Shown piece after piece: positions 25,787-33,871 of a DNA stretch of 36,827 nt (position 1 is its first letter; each line of letters starts with the position of its first letter). The DNA is from Chitinophagaceae bacterium (lineage in GTDB: Bacteria > Bacteroidota > Bacteroidia > Chitinophagales > Chitinophagaceae). Where the stretch lies: positions 1-36,827 of the forward strand of contig CANFGZ010000004.1 in assembly GCA_947446585.1 (NCBI GenBank), given 5' to 3'. The position numbers and the translations under genes are program-made. Below the pieces are notes generated by a model. That model saw only the letters and a program-made list of their open reading frames with translations. It was not told the DNA's origin and did not search any database.

Positions 25787-27261
25787 GACTTCTTAACACG
25801 ATAATCGTTAACCATATTCCTGTATTCGCTATCAAAGAATGAACGAATTATAATTTTAATGCTGGTGATATACTTTAAAACAAATTGTCGATAAATGAAT
25901 TTTAAAAAAATATACTTATTTGAACATGTTCTTAGGTACGAAATGCAGTATTTAGAGAGTTCCGAAAGATTGAAATCTTTTACATTGTCGTCATGAATAA
26001 TAAAATCAATAATGCTTTTTAAAGATCGATTATAGGCGTTTTTAACGGAAGGTACAGAAGGGAAATGATGATAAATCTCTTTGTAAACAAAGTTGGATTT
26101 AATCAACTTGATTTTGATATCCAAAGAGCTCCAAACACCATCTTGATGAGTTCTATAACAACCTGAATTGAAATTAAGATACCTCCCTTTCCCATGCTGT
26201 AGAATATTAAAAAATAAAACAGCATCATTAACAACCTTGTAGTTATCAAAATCAATATTCAAAGATTCTCTTCTGAAAACTACTGTAAGTGTCTTCGTAA
26301 CCCAGTGATCAAAAAAGGAATCTACCGTGATGTCAAAATCGTTTTTTACTTTTAAATCAGTTGAAAGAGAAGATTTTTTTATAACACTACCCTCGCTATT
26401 AACAACATCATAATCGTGACAACAAATAGAATAATCTGAATTAGAATTTAAAAAATCAACTTGCTTTTGCAATTTATAAGGGTCAGTCCAATAATCATCC
26501 CCCTCACACATTGCAATGTATTTTCCAGTACAATTCGTTAATATATTATTTTGATTTGCAATTGCACCAATATTTGACGAATAAAAAATAAGTTTAAACT
26601 TACCTGGAAAACGTGTAGCAAAATCTAATACAATCTCTCTAGTATTATCATTTGAATAATCATCTCCCACAACAATATCATAATTGAAATTAACAGATTG
26701 ATTGAGTATACCCTCCAATGTATTTTTTATAAAAAGGGAATGATTGTAAGTCATAACGAACACACTCAATTTAAAATCTTCTTCACTCTTCGCATATAGA
26801 GCCATTCTAAAAAAATCATTTGATAAAAATTGATTTTTAAATCCGGCTTTTTGATAAATTTTAATAGCGGAAAAATTCGATTTATTTACATTTAAATAAA
26901 CACTTTGTAAGCCAAATTCATTAAAAGCAATTTCAATCATTTTTTTAGTGGCATCAAAGCCATAGCCTTTACCCCAATATTTTCTTTCTCCTATAAAAAT
27001 ATGAAATTCAGCATCGTAGGAATTGATATTTGTCAACTGAACATTGCCAATATAAGTGTTGGACTCAATATCACAAATTGCATACCTCTTCTCGTTTTTA
27101 CGATTTAAAACATTACCGATCCAATTGATTTCATCTTGAATGGATATTACCTGAGTAGGCTTAGAGCCAGTTAGTTGCCAAACTATTGGATCATTCCTCC
27201 ATTTCCAAGAGATATTTGCATCTGACTCTTCTAATAATCGTAAATAAACCTTACTCATCAA
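25783..27261 (-). CDS. Fusion: GNAT N-acetyltransferase + family 2 glycosyltransferase
   Basis: A 492-residue two-domain protein. Residues 1-155 are a RimJ/RimL-like GNAT domain: VYLRLLEESD, WRNDPIV, YIGNVQLTNINS and the acetyl-CoA loop GERKYWGKGYGFDATKKMI (91-109), ending IKIYQKAGFK. From about 164 a GT2 domain begins: KLSVFVMTYNHSLFIKNTLE, IVVGDDYSNDNTREIV and MCEGDDYWTDPYKLQKQVDF. The GNAT half resembles enzymes that N-acylate the amino group of NDP-4-amino-4,6-dideoxy sugars. Fusing it to a transferase suggests acylation and transfer of the same sugar. It lies directly after the aminotransferase-like gene (11-bp overlap). Confidence 0.87.
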   Translation of the reverse strand: MMSKVYLRLLEESDANISWKWRNDPIVWQLTGSKPTQVISIQDEINWIGNVLNRKNEKRYAICDIESNTYIGNVQLTNINSYDAEFHIFIGERKYWGKGYGFDATKKMIEIAFNEFGLQSVYLNVNKSNFSAIKIYQKAGFKNQFLSNDFFRMALYAKSEEDFKLSVFVMTYNHSLFIKNTLEGILNQSVNFNYDIVVGDDYSNDNTREIVLDFATRFPGKFKLIFYSSNIGAIANQNNILTNCTGKYIAMCEGDDYWTDPYKLQKQVDFLNSNSDYSICCHDYDVVNSEGSVIKKSSLSTDLKVKNDFDITVDSFFDHWVTKTLTVVFRRESLNIDFDNYKVVNDAVLFFNILQHGKGRYLNFNSGCYRTHQDGVWSSLDIKIKLIKSNFVYKEIYHHFPSVPSVKNAYNRSLKSIIDFIIHDDNVKDFNLSELSKYCISYLRTCSNKYIFLKFIYRQFVLKYITSIKIIIRSFFDSEYRNMVNDYRVKKS

Positions 27262-28198
27262 TGAGACTAATTATTTTTTTCATTTCAGTCAATCCGTAGC
27301 GATGATCTATTGGTAATGGCAATAAGTTTTCGTAAAGGTCTATTTCCAAACTGCCCTGAGGAGCATAAAAAGCGACACTTTTCCAAAAAGCAGGTATGTA
27401 AATTTTATTTTCAATCAGCTTTTTCTTTACAGAATTTTTCTTTAGCCATAATGGATAGAAATATGGCACTTGAATAGTATTTATAGGAATAACTAATTTA
27501 TTTCTAAGTTTTAAATGCTGATGCAAAAATGTGAAATTTTCAACTCTTTTGCTTTTGATATATTCATAATCAATAGAAGAAAGAATCCTTTGAGTCAATT
27601 TAGACATTAATTTTATTGGCTGATTTTCAATATTCTTTTCGTTTTCACAAAATTGATCATATCCATTTTGGGCAGAATCATCTGAACGAATTAACAAATG
27701 CTTCATTCTATCATAAGAGTAATCTTGCTCAAATTCAATATTTATATTTTCGGTACAGTATAAGTAAGCTCCGTCACTTACGCCAAAAAATTTCCTAGGG
27801 GAATAAAATGTATCTACTCCAGGAATAGAATTAGAGAAAAAAGACTGTGCATTATCTATCACTAAATTTTTACAAGATTTTGATAAGTTCTCAATAAATT
27901 CATCTTTTAACCCGAAATAATTAGTATATAAAAAAAAGGCTGTATCATTTATTTTGCCGAAATCAAACAAAGGCTCAAAATTGTGGTCAATAGAATAAAA
28001 TTCAAATTGCACAGATTGTCTTCTAATAGCCTCTAATAATACTTCGCATGTATAAAAAGGCAGAAATATTTTTTTGATTTTTTTAGCTATTAATATATAC
28101 TCTAATGCATTTCTCCCTGAATTAAGCATAATTGCATCGCTGTGATAATTATTGCTGCCTTTACATTCTAATTCAAAATAGCCGCCAATTTCTTTCAT
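27251..28198 (-). CDS. Divergent DegT/DnrJ/EryC1-like PLP protein
   Basis: A 315-residue protein, shorter than usual DegT aminotransferases (about 360-390). It has a recognisable PLP site: NSGRNALEYIL near the N-terminus, KNLVIDNAQSFFSNSIPGVD (D115 expected to hold the pyridine nitrogen), and TFYSPRKFFGVSDGAYLYC with K136 as the probable Schiff-base lysine. The C-terminal part has VPYFYPLWLKKN and LPLPIDHRYGLTEMKKI, which fit family ends. The usual D-A-A-H is D-N-A-Q here. Sits between the WbqC-like gene (4-bp overlap) and the GNAT-GT2 fusion. It may aminate another sugar or be a partner of the canonical enzyme at 28896-29981; I rate its family well but not its reaction. Confidence 0.72.
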   Translation of the reverse strand: MKEIGGYFELECKGSNNYHSDAIMLNSGRNALEYILIAKKIKKIFLPFYTCEVLLEAIRRQSVQFEFYSIDHNFEPLFDFGKINDTAFFLYTNYFGLKDEFIENLSKSCKNLVIDNAQSFFSNSIPGVDTFYSPRKFFGVSDGAYLYCTENINIEFEQDYSYDRMKHLLIRSDDSAQNGYDQFCENEKNIENQPIKLMSKLTQRILSSIDYEYIKSKRVENFTFLHQHLKLRNKLVIPINTIQVPYFYPLWLKKNSVKKKLIENKIYIPAFWKSVAFYAPQGSLEIDLYENLLPLPIDHRYGLTEMKKIISLIDE

Positions 28199-28899
28199 GC
28201 AAGGTTGTATTTATTGAGTAGAATATTTACGTCTTCTATTGAATTATTCATCAATACATCAATAATAGACAAGCCAGAAATAAATTCTCTAACCGATTGG
28301 GAATAATTTAATAATGAGGGCTCTAAAAAACACAATTCAATACCTTTACTTTTAAAAAATGACTTTTCATATAATTCCTTTCCGCCAATCGCATTGTGAT
28401 ATGATTTAGCGCTTTCCTTTAAACAAATATCTACAACCCGATGCTCTGCATTGAGAGAAGCATTTTTGTATAAAGTTGATGAATAAGTAATTTCTTTTGT
28501 TATTCCTAGATAGTCTAAAACCGAAATAACACTTGATTTAGAAACATCCGAAATAGTCGTATTGATTGACCCATTGATATTTTTTTCTATAATAGGAAAA
28601 ACCTGTTTGAAATAGGGAGCTTTTTTATAAGATTGAATAATAGTTGAAATAAATTTTTTATCCCAATTTATTGGCTTGTCTGAAACAATTGTTTCATTGA
28701 TGAGCGAATTTGAGCTTATATTTCTAACAGGTATAGTAAACAATTTCTTCTCCCCATTGCATAAAATATTATTCCTATTAATCCATCCTTGCTTAATAAA
28801 TGTTACATCATCATAAAAAACAAATTTATCAACAGAATTAATCAACTGAAAATACCCAATATAAGGGAAAATATATGGCTGCATAATAGCTAGTCTCAT
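28195..28899 (-). CDS. WbqC-like family protein
   Basis: A 234-residue protein with the strong family start MRLAIMQPYIFPYIGYFQLI, DKFVFYDDVTFIKQGWINRN and KKLFTIPVRN, and SYHNAIGGKELYEKSFFKSK near the C-terminus. WbqC-like proteins occur in O-antigen and capsule clusters, often next to DegT aminotransferases; a role in modifying an amino sugar has been suggested, but I know no firm biochemical proof. Here it is flanked by two DegT-family genes with ATGA overlaps on both sides, which supports work on an aminated sugar made by them. Confidence 0.85.
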   Translation of the reverse strand: MRLAIMQPYIFPYIGYFQLINSVDKFVFYDDVTFIKQGWINRNNILCNGEKKLFTIPVRNISSNSLINETIVSDKPINWDKKFISTIIQSYKKAPYFKQVFPIIEKNINGSINTTISDVSKSSVISVLDYLGITKEITYSSTLYKNASLNAEHRVVDICLKESAKSYHNAIGGKELYEKSFFKSKGIELCFLEPSLLNYSQSVREFISGLSIIDVLMNNSIEDVNILLNKYNLA

Positions 28900-29981
28900 G
28901 CAGATAGAATTACTTCTATTATTAAATCAATTTCTTCCTTTTTTAATTGCAAATATAGAGGCAAGCAAAGTATTCGTTTAGATATATTTTCTGAAATAGG
29001 AGTCGATTGATACTCCACTATGTCTGTATAAGTATTTACAGAGGGATAAAAATATCTTCTTGGAAAAATATGTAACTCATTCAACTTTTTTTCTGTAATT
29101 AAAAGCGCTTCTTCGGTTTCAAAAATCACAGGAAAATAGGAATAATTGCACTCGCCAAATTTTATTTCTTGAAAAGAAATTTTAGAAAAATTCGATAAGG
29201 AATTCTTGTAATAAATATACTTTTCTTTACGGTCTTCTAAAACCCTATCATAGTATTTCATATTTGCTATTCCTAAAGCAGCATGAATCTCAGTAAGCTT
29301 TCCATTAAAACCATCTTCGACAATGTTTTTTTGATTGTCATGTCCAAAAAATCGAATGCGTTTCAATTTTTCATTTAATTCATATGAATCAGTAATACAA
29401 CCACCTCCTTCAGCAGTATTAAGTAATTTAGTTGCATGCAGGCTCGTTGCAGATATATCGCCCCAATTTAAAAGACTCTGCCCCTTAAATGTACTTCCAA
29501 TTGCATGTGCGGCATCATAAATAACCTTCAAATTGTGCCGTCTGGCAATTGCTTCGATGGATTCCACATCACAAGCATTTCCAAATACGTGAACAGGAAT
29601 TATTGCTACTGTTTTATCTGTAATAAGATTTTCAATTTTAGATGCATCAATGTTTAATGTTTCAGGATCAATATCACAAAATACAGGAGTGCATCCCTCC
29701 CATTTGATAGCACTAACGGTCGCTATCCATGTAAAAGGCGTTGTAATAATTTCTCCCTTTAATTCCAAAGCCTTAATAGCCATTTGGATAGCTATAGTTC
29801 CATTAGAAACAGCCACAAAATTATTTATACCTAATTTGGTAGAAATATCCCCTTCCAATTGTTGAACAAGTGGTCCATTATGAGTCAGTATTCCTCTTTC
29901 CCATACCCCTTTTAACAACTCCATATATTCTTCCAAAGGTGCTAAAGAAGACTGTGTTACATAAATAGGTTTTTTAACCAT
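28896..29981 (-). CDS. DegT/DnrJ/EryC1/StrS family sugar aminotransferase
   Basis: A PLP-dependent aminotransferase acting on an NDP-ketosugar. The 361-residue protein has normal length and all key parts: GILTHNGPLVQQLE, VAVSNGTIAIQMAIKAL, ITTPFTWIATVSAI, FCDIDPETLNID, IYDAAHAIGSTFKGQ (D156) and SLHATKLLNTAEGGG with the Schiff-base K185, then FFGHDNQKN and the closing ICLPLYLQLKKEEID. With the 2,3-dehydratase and Gfo/Idh oxidoreductase just upstream, the most likely substrate is an NDP-2,6-dideoxy-4-ketohexose (or the 3-keto isomer), giving an amino-trideoxy sugar. It overlaps the oxidoreductase gene by 8 bp. Confidence 0.88.
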   Translation of the reverse strand: MVKKPIYVTQSSLAPLEEYMELLKGVWERGILTHNGPLVQQLEGDISTKLGINNFVAVSNGTIAIQMAIKALELKGEIITTPFTWIATVSAIKWEGCTPVFCDIDPETLNIDASKIENLITDKTVAIIPVHVFGNACDVESIEAIARRHNLKVIYDAAHAIGSTFKGQSLLNWGDISATSLHATKLLNTAEGGGCITDSYELNEKLKRIRFFGHDNQKNIVEDGFNGKLTEIHAALGIANMKYYDRVLEDRKEKYIYYKNSLSNFSKISFQEIKFGECNYSYFPVIFETEEALLITEKKLNELHIFPRRYFYPSVNTYTDIVEYQSTPISENISKRILCLPLYLQLKKEEIDLIIEVILSA

Positions 29982-30963
29982 TTGCTTTAGATTTTAATTC
30001 ATCAATCAAACGTGCTTGATTTTCATTTTGCTTGTACTCGATATTCTTTTTTTGACTTGTATCATCCTTGCAGCAAAGCTCATGAAAATGTAATAGCATA
30101 TTTCTGAAATGATTGTCGCTCTCAAGTTTTATAACTTGAGAGTCTTTGCCCACCTCCAAAAGAACTTCAGGAGCGTAACCTATTGGAGCAGTAAAAATTC
30201 TGTTAGTTGATAACTTCCCTTTACTTCCCCATATCTCTAAACTACATTGATAAAAATTATCAAACCCAAAAGCAATTTCTGAAAATAAATCTCCTTGAAT
30301 TTGTTTTATAAAAGCCCCCCCATAGATATCCACTCCCCTTTTGGTATCAATCGATAAAGATGATGCAGCTACTTCAATATTATTTCCAAGTAATTCTTGA
30401 GTGATTCTTATTGGATATGCACCTGCATCCAATAGCGAGCCTCCACCAAGCTCCTTTTTGTATCTTATATTTTCTGAATCAGAAAAGGGAGGAAACCCAA
30501 AACTGCTTCTTATACACCTTAATTCACCGAGTACATTGTCCTCGATAATATTTTTAATATAACGAAGCTGGCTATGAAATCTAAATTGGAAATTCTCTAC
30601 CAACGCCAATCCTTTACTTTGAGCAAGGCGATTTAAAGCTTGCACCTCAGATAAACTACAACTAAGTGATTTTTCTACTAACACGTGAAGCCCATTTTCC
30701 AATGACTTCTTTACCCATTCAAAATGCATTGCATTTGGCAATGGTATGTACACTGCATCTAATTCAGAATAATTAATGAGTTGATCATAGCTCTCAAATG
30801 TTATAGTTTTGAATTGCTCAGCCAAAAGTAACTGTTTAGCCTGATCACGGCTTGCAATACCAATAAATTCAAATTCATCCAACTCTAAAATTGCAGGGAC
30901 AATAGACTTAAGCGCAATTTGAGCCGCCCCAATAACTCCTATCTTTATTTTTTTTGTACTCAT
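29974..30963 (-). CDS. Gfo/Idh/MocA family oxidoreductase (probable NDP-sugar 3-ketoreductase)
   Basis: A 329-residue NAD(P)-dependent oxidoreductase: KIGVIGAAQIALKSIVPAIL at the N-terminus (Rossmann dinucleotide site), AVYIPLPNAMHFEWVKKSLE, and the family catalytic stretch HVLVEKSLSCSLSEV with K98. ELGGGSLLDAGAYPIRITQE is the usual second signature. In antibiotic-sugar pathways, members of this family reduce the 3-keto group of the unstable product of the NDP-hexose 2,3-dehydratase. The dehydratase gene lies 3 bp upstream, so this role is the best guess, though made from context. Confidence 0.86.
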   Translation of the reverse strand: MSTKKIKIGVIGAAQIALKSIVPAILELDEFEFIGIASRDQAKQLLLAEQFKTITFESYDQLINYSELDAVYIPLPNAMHFEWVKKSLENGLHVLVEKSLSCSLSEVQALNRLAQSKGLALVENFQFRFHSQLRYIKNIIEDNVLGELRCIRSSFGFPPFSDSENIRYKKELGGGSLLDAGAYPIRITQELLGNNIEVAASSLSIDTKRGVDIYGGAFIKQIQGDLFSEIAFGFDNFYQCSLEIWGSKGKLSTNRIFTAPIGYAPEVLLEVGKDSQVIKLESDNHFRNMLLHFHELCCKDDTSQKKNIEYKQNENQARLIDELKSKANG

Positions 30964-30966
30964 GAT

Positions 30967-32400
30967 CTAATCTGCGAAAGAAATTGCTGACAATAAACTC
31001 CTAGCTTGTATATTCAGATAATTATTGAACTTAATAAATGACTTGAGTTGATAAAGTGTCATCCAAATATAATTGTCAGGCAACTCAAGTGGCATTTCAT
31101 CACCTGCCATGACAATAAGATTTCTATTTTGTTCCATGTAAAACCTCCCCCCCTCTTCAGATTGAAAGGCATCATATAATATTTTACTTTTAGGAACAGT
31201 TAAAACATAGTCTAAAAAAGGTAGATTTTTAGACTCATTAGTTTTATAATTACCAGTGAGACATTGTACAGTTGGCGCTAACTCTACTATATCAAAGTTT
31301 CCGCATTCTAGTTTAGCCTGTACAACAAAGTGAATGATGCCGTCAATTTCCTTACATACAAAAGCGCAAATTCCGTCTTGCAAAGACTCAATCATGGGTT
31401 GTGTCCAATTTTGAACCTCTCTGTTTTCTATTTTAATATCTGCAGCAATAACTTTGAAAAATTTATTTTCTTCATGACCAATTTCAAATTCTCTTATTGT
31501 CCATCCCTTAACAGCTTTTAGCGGAATCCTTTCAACATCGAGCTCATAAAAACTTTTTTGCTTTGTCATGAAACTTAAAACGTCATCAAAGCTATTCAAT
31601 GATTTTCGATTTTCGAGCGTGGACTTAAGCATATTAAATCCAATATTGCTTTTATTGTGCATCATATCTAATGTCTCAGCCAAATCATCGAACTCTATAG
31701 AATATTCGCCAAATGAAATGCCAGAGATAACAGTTCTGGTATCCATATTCACAAGATTGTCAAACTTTATTAACTCTTTTATTTGACCAAGTGTTGCCCA
31801 TCTGAAATTATCATAAACAGGAATATCTTCATTTATTTTAATAATAATATTTCTATTTCTCTTTTTTAAAAACCTAGCACCTTGTTCAGACTGGAGCTGA
31901 TCTAGCAGAATTTGATGACTTTGGGCCTCTCTAAAATATTCTAAGTATAATGGAGCCTTCCCTTCGTGAGCTCTGGTATAATTACTTTTAGTGGCTTGAA
32001 GTGTAGGGGACAATTGAACAAAGTTGATATTACCGGGTTCAATCTTAGCCTGCACCAAAAAATGAAGAATACCGTCAAATTCCTTAACAATAAATCCTAG
32101 GTATCCTATTTCATTTTGATTTATAATTGGCTGTTCCCATTGATTGATGTACCCATAATTGGTTGTTATTCTGATGCCATCAATAGAAAAGAACTTCCCA
32201 GTGTAATGTTTCAACCTTCCATCACTTTCATCGATAGACCAATTTTTAAGAGCTGATAAAGGAATTTTTTGAATATTTACATACACCCTCTCCTTTTGAA
32301 GTTTTATCCAATTAAGTATATCTTCTAAACTTGAAACTTTACTATTTAAAGTAAATGAGCTTTTAAGAAATTCAATATTTTTTAAAACTATATTATTCAT
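30967..32400 (-). CDS. NDP-hexose 2,3-dehydratase family protein (TylX3/EryBVI/SpnO-like)
   Basis: Members remove the C2 hydroxyl of NDP-4-keto-6-deoxyglucose to start 2-deoxysugar formation. The 477-residue protein has the family's tandem-duplicated architecture: repeat one about 45-235 (WEQPIINQNEIGYLGFIVKE, GILHFLVQAKIEPGNINFVQ, LSPTLQATKSNYTR) and repeat two about 285-475 (WTQPMIESLQDGICAFVCKE, GIIHFVVQAKLECGNFDIVE, LAPTVQCLTGNYK). Length and duplication agree with the actinomycete enzymes. It is the first gene after wzt (30-bp gap) and the first of the sugar block. RmlA/RmlB-type enzymes for the precursor are not in the window. Confidence 0.87.
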   Translation of the reverse strand: MNNIVLKNIEFLKSSFTLNSKVSSLEDILNWIKLQKERVYVNIQKIPLSALKNWSIDESDGRLKHYTGKFFSIDGIRITTNYGYINQWEQPIINQNEIGYLGFIVKEFDGILHFLVQAKIEPGNINFVQLSPTLQATKSNYTRAHEGKAPLYLEYFREAQSHQILLDQLQSEQGARFLKKRNRNIIIKINEDIPVYDNFRWATLGQIKELIKFDNLVNMDTRTVISGISFGEYSIEFDDLAETLDMMHNKSNIGFNMLKSTLENRKSLNSFDDVLSFMTKQKSFYELDVERIPLKAVKGWTIREFEIGHEENKFFKVIAADIKIENREVQNWTQPMIESLQDGICAFVCKEIDGIIHFVVQAKLECGNFDIVELAPTVQCLTGNYKTNESKNLPFLDYVLTVPKSKILYDAFQSEEGGRFYMEQNRNLIVMAGDEMPLELPDNYIWMTLYQLKSFIKFNNYLNIQARSLLSAISFAD

Positions 32401-32430
32401 AAATAGAAAAGCCTGAATTAAAAAGATTCA

Positions 32431-33690
32431 TTATTGCACATTAAACACAAGATTTGGTCTCACAAAACCAGGCCATTTGCCGTGCCAATCTGTTTGTGGC
32501 CTATCTTCTAAAATTTCAAGATTGACAATGTCTTGAACACTTAAAACAGGAATGGAAGAATCTGCTACAAACATTAAATTAATAGTAAATGTTCCGTCGT
32601 TTAAAAAATCTCCTGGAACACTACAGATTGCCTTTCTCAAGCCCTTTTCTAAAAATTCTGGCTTAGTTCCAACATTGAAAATACACTCGTAATTCATAGT
32701 ATTAAAATGAAGGCTCAAATTGATTTTTTTATCATCAACATAATTCCAGAAATCAATTTCAATATCTATTGGCGAATGAATATTAAGCTGATTTTTTAAT
32801 CTAAGATCACTCGAAACGATCTCTACCCGACTAATTTTTATATATTTATTCCCTAAAGCTATTTCGGGCGAATCAAATTCAACTTTAAGCTTATTCTTAT
32901 TGCCGAAATTTAGATACTTCATTATAACGCTTTCGGTATTCCCAATACAATCAATTGAACCGTTTCTCAAAAAAATACTGTTAGCACATAAATTCTTCAA
33001 GGCAGTCATATTATGACTCACAAATAGAATTGTTCTACCCTGTTTTGAACTTACATCCTTCATTTTACCAAGACATTTCTTTTGAAAATCTACATCCCCT
33101 ACGGCTAACACCTCGTCGATAATCAAAATATCAGGCTCTAGGTGAGCAGCCACCGAAAAAGCCAATCTAATATACATGCCTGAAGAATATCTCTTTACTG
33201 GTGTATCAATGTATCTTTCAATACCAGCAAAATCAACAATTTCATCAAATTTGCTTTTTATTTCATGACGGGTCATGCCAAGTATGGCCCCATTCAAAAA
33301 AATATTATCTCTTCCACTCAACTCAGGGTGAAAACCGGTTCCCACTTCCAATAATGAGGCTACCCTGCCATTGATTTTTATATTGCCTGTTGTGGGAGAA
33401 GTTGTTCTGCTTAAAATCTTTAATAAAGTACTTTTCCCTGCACCATTTCTACCAATAATACCCAATACTTCTCCTTGATTAACTTCGAAGTTGATATCTT
33501 TTAAAGCCCAAACATACTCACTACTTCCTTTGACGGTTCGGTCATTGGTGTCACCAATCTTTAAATAAGGATCTTCTTTTCCGCGCATGCGATGCCACCA
33601 ACGATTCACATCATGTGAAAGCGATCCTGTTCCTACTTCACCTAGGCGGTATTGTTTGGAGATATTTTCGACTTTAATTACTGAGGACAT
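32431..33690 (-). CDS. wzt: Polysaccharide ABC exporter ATP-binding protein with C-terminal Wzt-type domain
   Basis: The ATPase partner of the permease encoded just upstream; together they export a lipid-linked polysaccharide through the inner membrane. The 419-residue protein has Walker A GIIGRNGAGKSTLL (80-88), signature motif RYSSGMYIRLAF (168-172), Walker B DILIIDEVLAVGD (187 onward) and switch His226 in FVSHN. The GEVGTGSL and HPELSGRDNIFLNG segments are typical of the KpsT/Wzt group. Residues from about 260 to 419 form an extra domain of the Wzt_C type, which in known systems recognises the modified chain end. A candidate promoter at 33807-33837 lies in the 181-bp repeat-rich gap before it. 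Confidence 0.92.
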   Translation of the reverse strand: MSSVIKVENISKQYRLGEVGTGSLSHDVNRWWHRMRGKEDPYLKIGDTNDRTVKGSSEYVWALKDINFEVNQGEVLGIIGRNGAGKSTLLKILSRTTSPTTGNIKINGRVASLLEVGTGFHPELSGRDNIFLNGAILGMTRHEIKSKFDEIVDFAGIERYIDTPVKRYSSGMYIRLAFSVAAHLEPDILIIDEVLAVGDVDFQKKCLGKMKDVSSKQGRTILFVSHNMTALKNLCANSIFLRNGSIDCIGNTESVIMKYLNFGNKNKLKVEFDSPEIALGNKYIKISRVEIVSSDLRLKNQLNIHSPIDIEIDFWNYVDDKKINLSLHFNTMNYECIFNVGTKPEFLEKGLRKAICSVPGDFLNDGTFTINLMFVADSSIPVLSVQDIVNLEILEDRPQTDWHGKWPGFVRPNLVFNVQ

Positions 33691-33691
33691 T

Positions 33692-33739
33692 ATTGAGGTG
33701 TTTAGTCGTTTAGCTGTTGAGACGTTTAGTTGTTGAATT
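33692..33739. repeat. Six 8-bp GTTKAGNY units (left arm) just upstream of wzt
   Basis: Units ATTGAGGT, GTTTAGTC, GTTTAGCT, GTTGAGAC, GTTTAGTT, GTTGAATT lie head to tail with strict 8-bp phase, directly adjacent to the wzt ATG at 33690. They face an oppositely oriented array at 33819-33857, so the wzm-wzt gap could fold into a large imperfect stem. Confidence 0.8.
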
Positions 33740-33806
33740 GATTAACGATATTTGGTAGTCGGTAAATAATATTTAATTTTTTGGAGTCCGTTAAATTATT
33801 GATCTG

Positions 33807-33837
33807 CAAATTTATAGTGACGAATCAACGAATCAAC
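33807..33837 (-). promoter_or_regulatory. Candidate Bacteroidota promoter upstream of wzt
   Basis: On the minus strand TTG (33837-33835) is followed after 20 bases by TAAATTTG (33814-33807), which fits the Bacteroidota TTG-N(17-23)-TAnnTTTG consensus exactly. It lies about 117 bases before the wzt start. The TTG element is part of the right-hand 8-bp repeat array, so repeat turnover could create or alter this promoter. Confidence 0.4.
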
Positions 33838-33857
33838 AACTAAACAAATCAACAAGC
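33819..33857. repeat. 8-bp repeat array in inverted orientation (right arm), before wzm's 3' end
   Basis: Read on the minus strand, the array is GTTGATTT, GTTTAGTT, GTTGATTC, GTTGATTC, the same family as the left arm. It ends 14 bp before the stop codon of the permease gene. Confidence 0.75.
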
Positions 33858-33871
33858 GAAATTTTTCGCCG

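Noticed and set aside
29335-29865. Plus-strand ORFs opposite the DegT aminotransferase and similar shadows across the locus
   Set aside because: They run antisense to genes with clear family motifs and have no recognisable features.
33692-33857. Repeat arrays as a CRISPR or integration-host-type array
   Set aside because: Units are 7-9 bp with no unique spacers and no cas genes are in the window.
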